The notes beneath the pieces are model-generated. The model saw nothing but the letters and a program-made list of their open reading frames with translations. It had not been told where the DNA came from and did not search any database. From Trachipleistophora hominis (lineage: Eukaryota > Microsporidia > Pleistophoridae), in assembly GCA_000316135.1 (NCBI GenBank), contig JH993952.1, positions 1 to 64,000 of the forward strand: a DNA stretch of 64,000 nt, written 5' to 3'. The translations under genes were made by a program, and so were the position numbers. Position 1 is the stretch's first letter, and the number at the start of each line of letters is the position of its first letter. Of the stretch, positions 47,923 through 57,421 are shown piece after piece.

Positions 47923-48070
47923 TAATTTCCTTTTTTGCAGCACTTTCTCGTAGAACAAGCAATTCAAAAATACAACACAATCAAAGAAGACACATTACAG
48001 GAAAACGACACAAACCGTCTCATAGAAATGCCAGTGACCATTGTCGGTCTCATCAGACCAGAAGAGTAAA
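47923..48070 (+). pseudogene. Orphan coding-like fragment (3' end of an unknown gene?)
   Basis: From 47941 a frame of 42 codons ending at the stop 48068-48070 looks protein-like (FLVEQAIQKYNTIKED ... EMPVTIVGLIRPEE) and is distinctly non-random for the surrounding spacer. It has no ATG; a T-rich tract ending in TTTTTTGCAG lies just before it, as at a 3' splice site. I found no upstream exon. Its last 11 codons overlap the GC-rich half of the composite dispersed element (GGTCTCATCAGACCAGAAGA), so it may be the tail of a mobile or duplicated gene. Confidence 0.35.
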
Positions 48071-48073
48071 TTA

Positions 48074-48160
48074 AAATAAGTGAAATATGAAGGAGATAAA
48101 TAAAGAAGGTTTTATAAAATAAGTGAAATATGAAGGAGATAAATAAAGAAGGTTTTATAA
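48074..48160. repeat. 43-bp tandem duplication
   Basis: AAGTGAAATATGAAGGAGAT and the following AAATAAAGAAGGTTTTATAA occur at 48078 and again at 48121 with no change. Confidence 0.85.
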
Positions 48161-48998
48161 AAAACTAAAAACTGTCAAAAATACCAAAAATAATTCGTAA
48201 CAAGCGTTTAAATATCGTATACAGCCATTTAGACCAAATGATACAACCATACATATCATTAGTACTAACCGTATCAAAACAAAAAATGACAGCACTCCAA
48301 TCTAACACGTGTGATTAGAACGATGAGCATGACCCATTCGTACTTTTGCCCGTATTGTCCATCGAAAAAATTTGCATTCCATTATTTACCACACATTTTA
48401 CCTATTCAAGACAACACGATTACATTCTCCCGCCACACTATCTTGTTCCAATACAGAACGTACCATCCAAGTACATCCCATCCATTAAAAGCATTTACCA
48501 CACTTTCTATTTTATCCTAACATTCACGTAAGAAAATATTTTCCTATTTTATTTTGCAGAAAACGGGTGTATATGGCGTATTTCGTCTTTTTTACCGTTC
48601 TAATCAACCTGTTGTTACGTTCTAAGATGGTTCTTTAATCTTTTATTAAAGTTTGTTTAATTTGTTGTATGATTAGCAATAGCACAGTAATATTAGTATT
48701 GTAGGTGGTAGTTAAGTATTAATGATTAGTATTAATGATTAATACTATCTATTTAACAGTATTATTTGTTATTACTATTTGTTATTACTGTTTGTTATTT
48801 CTCTTCCCTTTTCTATCTTTTACTACCATTTACATTATTTTACCATTGTACGAATTATACGATCAATTTATTTATTCTTATTCTACCGTTTAATTACAAT
48901 ACCAATCATTTAAGCATAGCCTTCGACTCATCAATCTATTATGATTATAAGTAAATCATAATAGTAATAGATTATTATTTAAATAGATTCATTAAAAT

Positions 48999-49222
48999 CA
49001 TTCACATCGTTAATCATTCACATCTTTAACCATTCACATCTTTAATCATTCACATCTTTAATCACAAACTACATCTTTAATTACAAACTACATCGTTAAT
49101 CATTCACATCGTTAATCATTCACATCTTTAACCATTCACATATTGAATCATTCACATCGTTAATCATTCACATTTTTAATCATTCACATCAACAATCACC
49201 AACTACATCATTAATTACATCT
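48999..49222. repeat. 16-bp tandem array upstream of TUP1
   Basis: About 13 units of ATTCACATCTTTAATC with G/T and C/T variants (ATCGTTAATC, TTTAACC) plus diverged AACTACATC units. It ends 65 bases before the TUP1 start. A direct-repeat array this close to a start could bind a factor or could be neutral minisatellite. Confidence 0.85.
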
Positions 49223-49281
49223 CCATCCTCTACCACAAATTTTTTACAATTCACCCCTTACCATCCCCACAAAATAACGCA

Positions 49282-49287
49282 CCCCCC
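49282..49287 (+). promoter_or_regulatory. CCCCCC directly before the TUP1 start
   Basis: Six C residues abut the ATG at 49288, an extreme form of the C-rich start motif; a second C-rich run (ACCCCTTACCATCCCC) lies at 49253-49268. Confidence 0.55.
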
Positions 49288-50487
49288 ATGTACCGCCGAT
49301 TCTTCGAACTGCACGATCTCATGAAGAAAGAATACGAAAGCATCCTCACAGAAAACACGCAGCTAAAAAAGCGTCTCAGAGAAATTGAAGACAAGCAGGA
49401 ACACATCCTGATGGACCTTGACAAGAGCAGGCACTGCATACGCGACATGCAGAATTACATAGCATCCCTGCGTAGGATGCCTGAGAAGCACGGAGCAGAA
49501 CGGCCAGCTGAGCGTGACAGGGGCGTCGAGCGCAAAGACATGCCGTGCCTGAAGATGGGCCATGACTGGGTGGTTGAGGGCGTGCCGCTCATCAACGTGT
49601 CCCTGCTGCACTCTTTTAATCTGGGGTGTGTGCCGGCAATGGTCGTTCTCTCAGATAACCAGCGTTTCTTAGGATTTACGACTGATCTGTGCTCGTACGT
49701 GATCAGATTGGAGGACAGGAGCATGCACCAGCTGAGCAACGCATCGCAGAGCATTGAGCGTGTTCCTTTTGACGCGCCGAACGGCGCGTCAAGAGAGCTT
49801 GGCACGCTCGTTGCCATCTGTGAGAATGCGATGTACACGTACGAGAGTGACAGTGTGCTTAGAAAGTGGAGCTTAGACACCTTCAAGCTTGAGAGTGCGA
49901 GTGGGCCGGAGAAGCTGTGCGCAATGCAGCAGCGCGACAATGAGTTGTACGTGATGGGCAGCACGTTCGTAAAGCGCGTGCAAGATGGACACGCCGTGCA
50001 CGGCGTGTCCAATGCAGAGGACCGCCAGCTGTGCATGGCAACATGCAAGCACAAGGGCGGCATGCTCATCTTTACGGGCACGCACCTTGGAAAGGTGCTG
50101 TGCTACGATATGAGCACGGGCAGCGTGCGCGAGCACGCCATCCACACGAAAGACGTGCTCTCAGTTGCCGTGTCCGCGTGCAGCAGTTACCTCGTGACAG
50201 GCAGTGCCGATGAGACGATCTTTCTGCTGAAGGTGCAGAGCGATACGCTCAGCGTTGTGTTTGGGCCCGTCAGTTTTGGTGACACGGTGGTCAACGTGTG
50301 CTTTCTTGATGCGTTTGTGATTGCGAGTGGGACGGACAATGTGGTGCGTTTTTTTGATAAGGAGATGAAGAGCGTGGAGAGACTGGTTGGGCATGGTGAG
50401 CCTGTGCATAGTGTGGGGGTGGTTGGTGGTATGATGGTGAGTGCCAGTGGTGATGGCCGTGTTAGGATATGGTCTGTGTGCCAGTGA
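49288..50487 (+). CDS. TUP1: Tup1-like WD40 transcriptional corepressor
   Basis: 399 residues. Residues 1-65 form a coiled coil (FFELHDLMKKEYESILTENT ... LKKRLREIEDKQE) like the Tup1 tetramerisation/Ssn6-binding domain. After a charged linker comes HDWVVEGVPLINVSLLHSF, which matches the segment just before the Tup1 propeller. Residues ~105-399 carry about seven WD40 repeats; the clearest are LSVAVSACSSYLVTGSADET and HSVGVVGGMMVSASGDGRVR ending in IWSV. Tup1 represses transcription with Ssn6/Cyc8 by recruiting deacetylases and mediator. It is shorter than yeast Tup1 (~710 aa), having lost most of the linker. GC-rich relative to its surroundings; forkhead at 62915 is a possible partner class. 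Confidence 0.85.
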   Translation: MYRRFFELHDLMKKEYESILTENTQLKKRLREIEDKQEHILMDLDKSRHCIRDMQNYIASLRRMPEKHGAERPAERDRGVERKDMPCLKMGHDWVVEGVPLINVSLLHSFNLGCVPAMVVLSDNQRFLGFTTDLCSYVIRLEDRSMHQLSNASQSIERVPFDAPNGASRELGTLVAICENAMYTYESDSVLRKWSLDTFKLESASGPEKLCAMQQRDNELYVMGSTFVKRVQDGHAVHGVSNAEDRQLCMATCKHKGGMLIFTGTHLGKVLCYDMSTGSVREHAIHTKDVLSVAVSACSSYLVTGSADETIFLLKVQSDTLSVVFGPVSFGDTVVNVCFLDAFVIASGTDNVVRFFDKEMKSVERLVGHGEPVHSVGVVGGMMVSASGDGRVRIWSVCQ

Positions 50488-51088
50488 GCGTATTTATATA
50501 AATTAAAGAGGCGTGCCCCTTCTCTATCCAGCGTTGTTCATAATTTGTGTGTTACTTGTGTAGGAGAGTTTGATATTGATTGTATGGTTTGAGTGTTATT
50601 AGTGTAAGGGGTTAGGGATAAGTATGGTTAGGATAGTATTAGATTAGTATTAGAGTAAGGGGTTAGATTAGTATTAGGGTTTTATTAAGGGTTAGAGGTT
50701 AGGTTAGTATCAGATAAGTAATAATAAGTGTATCAGATAATTAGCATTATATAATTAGTATCAAATAATTAGTATTAGATAAGTATAGTAATAATACTTT
50801 TATTAATATTAATACTTTTATTAATACTTATCTAACACTGTTATTATTATTACTACTTATCTGATACTAATTATCTAATACTGCAATTAATTCTTTACAT
50901 GATTAGTAAGAATCTAAGAATTGATCGTAAAACGTTGCCCCTATAAAACACTAAACAGTAATACCCCCTCTAACAGCTCTCCTCAGTAAAACATTCATCT
51001 ACAGCCTATCCTACGCAGTTCTTCTCTTCATACGTTTAATTAAACTTTGATGGGCTGTTCATCCTGCGGCTGTAACATGGTGTTAGTG
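50488..51088. other. Spacer between two convergent genes, with an inverted repeat
   Basis: No gene. G-rich repeats of GTTAGATTAGTATTAGG type on the left change to C-richer ACTTATCTGATACTAATTAT on the right, forming the imperfect palindrome listed next. Confidence 0.6.
50700..50887. repeat. Imperfect inverted repeat, arms ~80 bp
   Basis: TAGTATCAGATAAGTA at 50706-50721 pairs with TACTTATCTGATACTA at 50853-50868; neighbouring TTAGTATTAGATAAGTAT and ATACTTATCTAACACT pair as well. Centre near 50800, between the 3' ends of TUP1 and the TPR gene. It could form a hairpin in both transcripts. Confidence 0.7.
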
Positions 51089-53143
51089 TTACGTATGCTG
51101 CCATTCATTTAGCACTCTCCACAGTTCATCATTATGGTTATTACAATTAACATCATTGGTATTGTTAATAGTGTTAGTCTTAGTCTTATCATTGTTAGTG
51201 TTAATATTCTTATTATTGGTACTGGTACTGTTAATATTCTTAATATTGTTAATCTTAGTCTTAGTATTGGTATTACTACCTCCTATTCTACCCCTACCCT
51301 CATACGTATCATTCTCTATTCTATTACTACCCTTACCCTTTATTCTATTACCCTCCTCATCATCATCCTCCTCATCATCACTCTCCTTATCATTGCCCTC
51401 AACTTCTTTACCCCACTCATCCTCATTAACCTCATCAATCTCATACATAAGCTCATTCACCATCTCTTCATGTCCATTCATCAACATAAACAGCACCATT
51501 TCATACCTGCACCTCTTCTGATTGCACACTATCCTTTCAAGCATCATCCCAACGCTTCTCTTAACACACGTGCACGTATTGGCATGCAGCATCATCCTGA
51601 GCACGGCTGTCTGCTCTGTCTTGATAAGATGTGGTACGAGCTGTGCACGTTCTTTTACTGCGTAGATCATCTGCAGGATGTGTATTGCCTGCATGAACTG
51701 GCCATTGCTGAGCTGATCGGTGTATTTTTGTATGAAGTGCTCACGGTCTGTCTCTGGGACGGGTTGGCGGGTGTTTATGTGGTGGGTGCATGTTGAGAGC
51801 ACTGCTTGTCTGTGCAGTGTTTTTATTGTTGTTTTGCTTGGTTGGTTAATTTCTTTTGTTGGGTCGTATTGCACGTCCTTTTCATTCGTATCTTCTCTCT
51901 CATTCTTACCTTCTCTCTCATTTTTATNNNNNNNNNNNNNNNNNNNNNNNNNNNNNNNNNNNNNNNNNNNNNNNNNNNNNCCTTCTATCTCATTCCCTTC
52001 ATTCATACCTTCTCTCTCATTCCCTTCATTCATATCTTCTCTCTCATTCCCTTCATCTGGTAGTTCATCAACAACCTCCGCCCTAAAAATATCATTTCTA
52101 TGGTTACTGCCCCTTTCCCTTCTACAGCACTTCATCCACAGTCTCTCATTATTTAAATTATTATTTTCTTTATGGATGTTATGAATGTTATCTTTACCAT
52201 CTTTACTACGCCCATCAATGTTTTCTTTACTACGCCCATCAATGTTATCCTTACCATCCCCATCAATGTTATCCTTACCACCACTTCCTACAGCATCCCC
52301 ATCATCCTCACCATACCTATCCTTACCATATCCATCCCCATCCTTACCACCCCTTCCTACAACAATACAAAGAGCAGCATATCGGCACCTACTCTCATAA
52401 TCATCCATCATAACACTATACCGCTTACTATACAGCAACGCACGCCTATAATCTCCTACATTGATGTATGCCGATGCAAGCGTTGATAGGGCAAGTGGTT
52501 GCTCAGTTAGATTGATTGAGTGGATGGAGTGGATGATTGCACGGTTGTTATCTTTTTTTTTGAGGTGGATTGCGCCCAGTAGAGCATGGATTGATGAACG
52601 TTCTGTTTTGTTATTTGTATTAGTATCTTTGTTGGTATTAGTATCTTTGTTAGTATTAGTATCTTTGTTAGTATTAGTATCATTATTATTCTTTCTATCA
52701 TTGTTATTCTTTCTATCATTGTTATTCTTTCTATCATTGTTATTCTTTCTATCATTGTTATTCTTTCTATCATTGTTATTCTTTCTATCATTGTTATTCT
52801 TTCTATCGTTGTTATTCTTTCTATCGTTCTCTTTCTTCTTGTCATTCTCTTTCTCCTTTAAAGTTTTCTCTCTATCCTTCCAATCTTTATCCTTCCAATC
52901 TTTATCCAAGTCTCTTTCCCTCCAATCTTTATCCTTCCGATCTCTATCCTTCCGATCTCTATCCTTCCAATCTTTTTCCAAGTCTCTTTCCTTCAACTCT
53001 TTATCTTTTAACTCTCTGTCCTTTATATCAATTCTATAATCTACTCTCTCATCCTCATAATCCTTAAGTACACCATAAAGATACTCTAAAGCTTCATCAT
53101 ACCTCCCTAAGCTTAACAACTCCTTAACGTACCATTGATTCAT
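51089..53143 (-). CDS. TPR-repeat protein with expanded low-complexity repeats (contains assembly gap)
   Basis: 684 residues from the ATG at 53143, preceded by TTACACCCCTTCT; the frame extends six codons further. The N-terminus is a TPR (ELLSLGRYDEALEYLYGVL). Then comes a Lys/Asp/Arg-rich coil, about eight RKNNND hexapeptides and four DTNTNK hexapeptides. Next are TPRs (HALLGAIHLKKKDNNRAIIH; ALSTLASAYINVGDYRRALL), an acidic NEREGMNEGNE repeat containing the N gap, and a helical region (ILQMIYAVKERAQLVPHLI). The last part is Asn/Thr-rich. TFIIIC Tfc4-like or APC-type TPR proteins are possible, but I cannot choose. The reading frame across the gap assumes its length is right. Confidence 0.65.
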   Translation of the reverse strand: MNQWYVKELLSLGRYDEALEYLYGVLKDYEDERVDYRIDIKDRELKDKELKERDLEKDWKDRDRKDRDRKDKDWRERDLDKDWKDKDWKDREKTLKEKENDKKKENDRKNNNDRKNNNDRKNNNDRKNNNDRKNNNDRKNNNDRKNNNDRKNNNDTNTNKDTNTNKDTNTNKDTNTNNKTERSSIHALLGAIHLKKKDNNRAIIHSIHSINLTEQPLALSTLASAYINVGDYRRALLYSKRYSVMMDDYESRCRYAALCIVVGRGGKDGDGYGKDRYGEDDGDAVGSGGKDNIDGDGKDNIDGRSKENIDGRSKDGKDNIHNIHKENNNLNNERLWMKCCRRERGSNHRNDIFRAEVVDELPDEGNEREDMNEGNEREGMNEGNEIEXXXXXXXXXXXXXXXXXXXKNEREGKNEREDTNEKDVQYDPTKEINQPSKTTIKTLHRQAVLSTCTHHINTRQPVPETDREHFIQKYTDQLSNGQFMQAIHILQMIYAVKERAQLVPHLIKTEQTAVLRMMLHANTCTCVKRSVGMMLERIVCNQKRCRYEMVLFMLMNGHEEMVNELMYEIDEVNEDEWGKEVEGNDKESDDEEDDDEEGNRIKGKGSNRIENDTYEGRGRIGGSNTNTKTKINNIKNINSTSTNNKNINTNNDKTKTNTINNTNDVNCNNHNDELWRVLNEWQHT
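51928..51980. other. Assembly gap (53 N)
   Basis: The run of N lies inside a repeat of roughly 33 bp (TCTCTCTCATTCCCTTCATT units), which explains why assembly failed. True length unknown. Confidence 0.98.
52617..52826. repeat. In-frame 18-bp minisatellites in the TPR gene
   Basis: Units of TCTATCATTGTTATTCTT (about eight, encoding RKNNND on the minus strand) and TATTAGTATCTTTGTTAG (about four, encoding DTNTNK). Both are exactly 18 bp, so copy-number change keeps the frame. Confidence 0.9.
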
Positions 53144-53250
53144 AGAAGGGGTGTAAACCATCCATCCTACATACCATGGTTGAGTGATAATGTGTTTGTG
53201 ATTGTACGAATTAGAAATTAGAATGGGTATAAATACGTGGATGATTGTAT

Positions 53251-53640
53251 TATAAATTATGATTTAGTAGTAATTAAGTATCAGTGAAGTATTAGTTATA
53301 AATTATGATTTAGTATTAATTTAGTATTAGTTATAAACTATGGTTTAGTATTAATTTAGTATTAGTTTAGTATTAGTACAGTATTAGTTATAAATTATGA
53401 CTTAATACTAAATTACTACTAAACTAATACTAAACCATAGTTTATAACTAATACTTTACTGATACTAAATTAATATTATACTAATACTAAATTAATACTA
53501 TACTGATACTAAATTAATACTTTACCAATACTAAACTACTTTTAATTAATACTATACTAATACTTAATTAATGCTATACCAGTACTAAATTAATACTATA
53601 CCAATACTAAATTAATACTATACCAATGCTAAATTAATAA
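53251..53640. repeat. Large inverted repeat with exact 29-bp arms
   Basis: The 29 bases at 53324-53352 (core GTTATAAACTATGGTTTAG) are perfectly complementary to 53426-53454, with a 73-base loop. Flanking TTAGTATTAATTTAGTATTA on the left and ACTAAATTAATACTATACT on the right extend the pairing imperfectly to about 53640. Confidence 0.85.
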
Positions 53641-54012
53641 TTTATAAATTATTTACCAATACTAAGCCATAATTTATAACTAATATTAATTTTTAATTAA
53701 TTACTAAGGAATGTAGGATGTTAAATTTAATTAAAACGTTTTTTATGTTTTAAGAAGAATCTTCTAATACTTACCATGCATCTTAAGGTTATTGCTTGAT
53801 TTGATTGGTGTTAAGTGCTTAATAGAAGAATTAGCACTTTTGTGTTGTTAAGAGGAATTTATTTCATTGTTCGTATAATAAATAGAATGATAGGTGATAT
53901 AAAGAAATACTTGTAAAGAATTGAGAAGAGTTATTGAGGAGTGCTGTGATTAACACTTGTATTAATAATAATTAAGAATATTTGGAAGAAAGAATAAATG
54001 ATGGTTAATAAC

Positions 54013-54083
54013 ACATTATACGACATTATACGACATTATACGACATTATACAACATTATACAACATTATACAACATTATATGA
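54013..54083. repeat. 10-bp tandem array (CGACATTATA)
   Basis: About seven copies of CGACATTATA, the last ones CAACATTATA. It lies in spacer. Confidence 0.85.
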
Positions 54084-54758
54084 TATAAAGACAGTTAATT
54101 ATTTTAAATAGACCAATCAACGTAAGAATTATTTTTATATTAGCATTGTTGATATTAATTTGTTAGATAATTATGGTACATATTCTATATTATGTAATAC
54201 TTTCTCTTATAATAGAATATATTTATAGCATTCATTAGGTACATAAGAATTACGTAATAATTAACTTAATATAATAAATTAATATAAAATTAAATAAAAT
54301 TAGTATAATATTATCCATATAAGTTAGTATAGTATGTAGGTAAGTTGTTATAATAATATAGTATATAAGTTAGTATAGTATGTATGTAAGTTAGTATAAC
54401 ATACCATTCAATCATTATAATTATTTAACCATTATAATTAGATCCTTTTAGTATAATGAAGACAAAACTAACCTTTAAACTATAAAATAACGTATACTAT
54501 ACCATAATAATAAATACTTACATTCATTCTCACACATCAATAAAATAACAATCTAATACAACAATAACTCTTTAACAATTACTAATCAAGACAACCTTTA
54601 ACCATAGAGCAATAGAATTACAAGGTTCCATTAATTTATCATAAATTAACAATTTAATTAAATCAATGAACTACTAACAGTACGATAACAAAGGCGTTAA
54701 ATACGAGCTAATGAGTTCAAAAGTGCCAATCATAATAATTATTAACATATTACAAACG

Positions 54759-54866
54759 TTTATTACAAATACAAATCTATAGACTGTAGAATAATTTATT
54801 ATAAATACAAATCTATAGACTGTAGAATAATTTATTACAAATACAAATCTATAGACTATAATAGAA
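54759..54866. repeat. 36-bp tandem array, three copies
   Basis: Unit contains ACAAATCTATAGACTGTAGA followed by ATAATTTATT; three nearly identical copies. Confidence 0.85.
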
Positions 54867-55831
54867 TTCATTATTTTTGAAAGTAGTACCTCCTCATATC
54901 AACATTAAATAAAGTATCCTCTTTAAGCAACAATTATAAATACAAACAGGCGTATTAAAACGTATACCACCAGTATAATAGTAATACACGTTAACTATCA
55001 ATAAGATTAATCAGGTAATACACCACAAGAAACCTCTCTCTTAACCTATTTGTCTATGATAAACTTAAACAACCATAAAATAATAATTTCCTTCTTTTTT
55101 ATTTACGTGTCTATTAATACGTTATGACGTGATAAATACTTTGATTAATTGCAATAAACCATTAAAAATGAGTATAGTTTATAATATTGATGGTGGTGTA
55201 GTACAGCATCACATGTGATGTGCCGTAGTAGAATGGAAGGATGAGAAATAAATTAATTTTAAAAGAATAAACAAATGTAGTGCAACTGCAATGTAGTAGA
55301 ACGTATTTGTGTGTTTAGAAGGATTGATATGTTGTATTATTGTTTATTATAAAGGATAAGATCATTAAAGTAGTTAAAATAATAAAGAGTAGTTAAAGTA
55401 GTTGAAATAGTAAAAGTACTGTAATTTTGTTAAAGTAGTTAAAGTAACTGATCTAGTTAAAGTAGTCAAGTAGTTAAAGTAGTTGAAATAATAAAGAGTA
55501 GTTAAAATAATAAAGAGCAGAAGAGTATTTCAATTGTTATCATTTTAAAATAATAAATATCAATCGTACATAATAATTACCATAATCATACATTTCTTAT
55601 AAGCCCTGTTAATCCTACAATCATACATTCCTTATAAACAATGTAAATCTAATAAATAAAACATTCTTAGTATGACTGTACATTTTCTTTATAATATTTT
55701 TGTTTTATTTCCGTTATTTACGTATTAATCAGTTCTTGCAGTGTACGCCATGTACGTGTTAGAAATACATCAATTTGTAATTAATAGGTAAATGTAGGAT
55801 AATTGAAAGAATATAATTATTGTAAGAGTAG

Positions 55832-56180
55832 GTAAGTGTAGTATAGGTATAGTATAGTGTAGATAAGTGTAGTAAGACTATAATTATCTATCACTATCAT
55901 TATCTATTAACACTATCTATTATTATTAACATTATCTATTATTTATTATTAATGAACATTCTCTTCCTTTCATGACCAACTATCATTACCAATCAATTAA
56001 TCAACAGTACAATCAAACAATTCATTAATTAAGTGATTGGTAATAAATAATATTAAAAGATAATGTTAATAGATAATAGAAAATGTTAATAGATTAGTAA
56101 TAGTAATAGATAATTATAGTCTTACTACACTTATCTACACTATACCTACACTATACTATACCTACACTACACTATACCTT
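55832..56180. repeat. Large inverted repeat with exact 39-bp arms upstream of the GH19-like gene
   Basis: 55852-55890 (GTATAGTGTAGATAAGTGTA...) is perfectly complementary to 56107-56145. Imperfect pairing extends inward (ATCTATTAACA/TGTTAATAGAT type words) and outward (GTAGTATAGG / CCTACACTAC), giving arms of ~120 bases and a loop of ~90. It ends about 180 bases before the start at 56357. Confidence 0.9.
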
Positions 56181-56356
56181 ACCTATACTAATCCCCTATA
56201 CTATACTAATCCCCTACATCCAATATACTATCACTACAAATACTGTTTAATACCCGTCATTCATCACTCTCCCATAATTTATCACAATCTTTAATTACCA
56301 CTCAATCATCGCATTAATCACTCCAAAACTATAAAATAACCATCAAACGCATAAAC

Positions 56357-57421
56357 ATGCAACATACACTTCTCTTAGCTCTTCTTATGCCACTGTACTA
56401 CACAAGTGACCTGCCAACACTCGACGATGCACACGACGATTGCTGTGAGGCCGACTGCTTTGAACCACGCGGCTGCAACCTCAAGCTGGGCGATGCGCTG
56501 CTCTCCGGCGAAAACTCACGGCGCTACCGCGCAGAGACGGCCAAGTGCATATGGGACAAGACACGCTGCGAAGATACAAAGGAACAGGTATTGCCGTGTA
56601 TTGTGCGGTACAGCAGCACTGCACAGAAGTGCAAGCAGACAGAGATCGACATATACATAAAGGGCGTCTGCTGCTTCCTGCGCGCCAACGGCTGTACACC
56701 CACGCAGGAGGTGTGCGAATTGATACGCCTGATGTTCGCGTTCTTTAAGGGAGACGTGCGCCGCACTACCATCCTGCTGGCGCACTGCATCCACAACACG
56801 AGCGGCTTCAAATACCTCACCGGTGCGGACGAGAGCGCGCAGGTCGGCGCGTACATCTCCAGGGGCATCCTGCAGATCAGGGGCAAGGAAAATTACAGAC
56901 TGGCCGACCAGAACGGCTTCTTCCTGCGCTGTCCGTCGCGCATGGCCGCACTGGACAGCATGGCAAACGAAGGCGCTCTTAACGTTTATGCTGCCGTGGT
57001 GAAGGTGGACGACCAGCTAACGTTCATAGACTCGTGGGTGGCCCTCAACCCGCTGGAAGTGCAGGGCACGAACTACCAGCTGCCATACTTCCAGAAAATT
57101 ATCATCGGCAGGCTCAACGTTTACTTAGCACTGTGCCAGACCCTTGGCCTGCCGGTGTATCTCGGCTCAACCGCTCGGCTGTTCTTGTCCTTCTGCGAGG
57201 CGTACCTGCGCGATGCATGCAATCGTGCAAATTCAGTTATAGCATTCAAAACGGGTGCATCAAGACATGCGCACCCGTATAGGAACGATTGTGCACCGCG
57301 GTACACGCCTAACGCGTACTCTGGCACAATCATTGGATGTGGTACTTTTGAGTGTGGCACGGGATATCCGCGCGGTAGATCTGCGAGTGGTTGTGGAAGA
57401 ACGCCGGTCAGTGTTTACTAG
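56357..57421 (+). CDS. GH19 chitinase/endolysin-like secreted protein, likely catalytically altered
   Basis: 354 residues with a signal peptide (MQHTLLLALLMPLYYTS) and a Cys-rich mature protein (>20 Cys), so secreted and probably disulfide-bonded. The centre matches glycoside hydrolase family 19: LLAHCIHNTSGF (141-151) corresponds to the 'ahxxHETGGF' block and YISRGILQIRGKENYRLA (166-183) to 'YxGRGxIQLTGxxNY'. In active GH19 enzymes the Glu of HET is the catalytic acid; here it is Asn147. Another acidic pair (D158/E159) follows. Chitin is the main wall polymer of microsporidian spores, so remodelling or chitin binding is plausible. The C-terminus is Gly/Cys-rich. No C-rich start motif is seen. 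Confidence 0.7.
   Translation: MQHTLLLALLMPLYYTSDLPTLDDAHDDCCEADCFEPRGCNLKLGDALLSGENSRRYRAETAKCIWDKTRCEDTKEQVLPCIVRYSSTAQKCKQTEIDIYIKGVCCFLRANGCTPTQEVCELIRLMFAFFKGDVRRTTILLAHCIHNTSGFKYLTGADESAQVGAYISRGILQIRGKENYRLADQNGFFLRCPSRMAALDSMANEGALNVYAAVVKVDDQLTFIDSWVALNPLEVQGTNYQLPYFQKIIIGRLNVYLALCQTLGLPVYLGSTARLFLSFCEAYLRDACNRANSVIAFKTGASRHAHPYRNDCAPRYTPNAYSGTIIGCGTFECGTGYPRGRSASGCGRTPVSVY

Larger units (their letters stand above)
44183..49287. other. 5-kb repeat-rich desert with one coding-like fragment
   Basis: No complete gene. It holds dispersed words at 44727-44760 and 44827-44868, a third 78-bp repeat (45716-45792), the 85-bp repeat (46551-46634), further copies of TTGACTAAAAGAGTTTTATT (46698-46735, 47294-47336), a coding-like fragment (47923-48070), a 43-bp duplication and the 16-bp array upstream of TUP1. 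Frames at 48311-48531 are not supported. Confidence 0.5.
53144..56356. other. 3.2-kb spacer dominated by repeats and palindromes
   Basis: No gene seen. It is between the 5' end of the TPR gene (-) and the 5' end of the GH19-like gene (+), so both promoters lie here. Inverted repeats, 10-bp and 36-bp tandem arrays and GTTAAAGTA-type repeats (55375-55520) fill much of it. Confidence 0.6.

Noticed and set aside
47840..47941. Spliceosomal intron ending at TTTTTTGCAG
   Set aside because: No upstream exon, 5' splice site or branch motif could be matched, so no intron is annotated.
48999..49222. Regular short repeats as a CRISPR array
   Set aside because: Units are contiguous with no unique spacers, and the organism is eukaryotic.
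51134..52184. Plus-strand open frames opposite the TPR gene
   Set aside because: They are hydrophobic mirror translations of the Asn/Lys/Asp repeats on the real strand.
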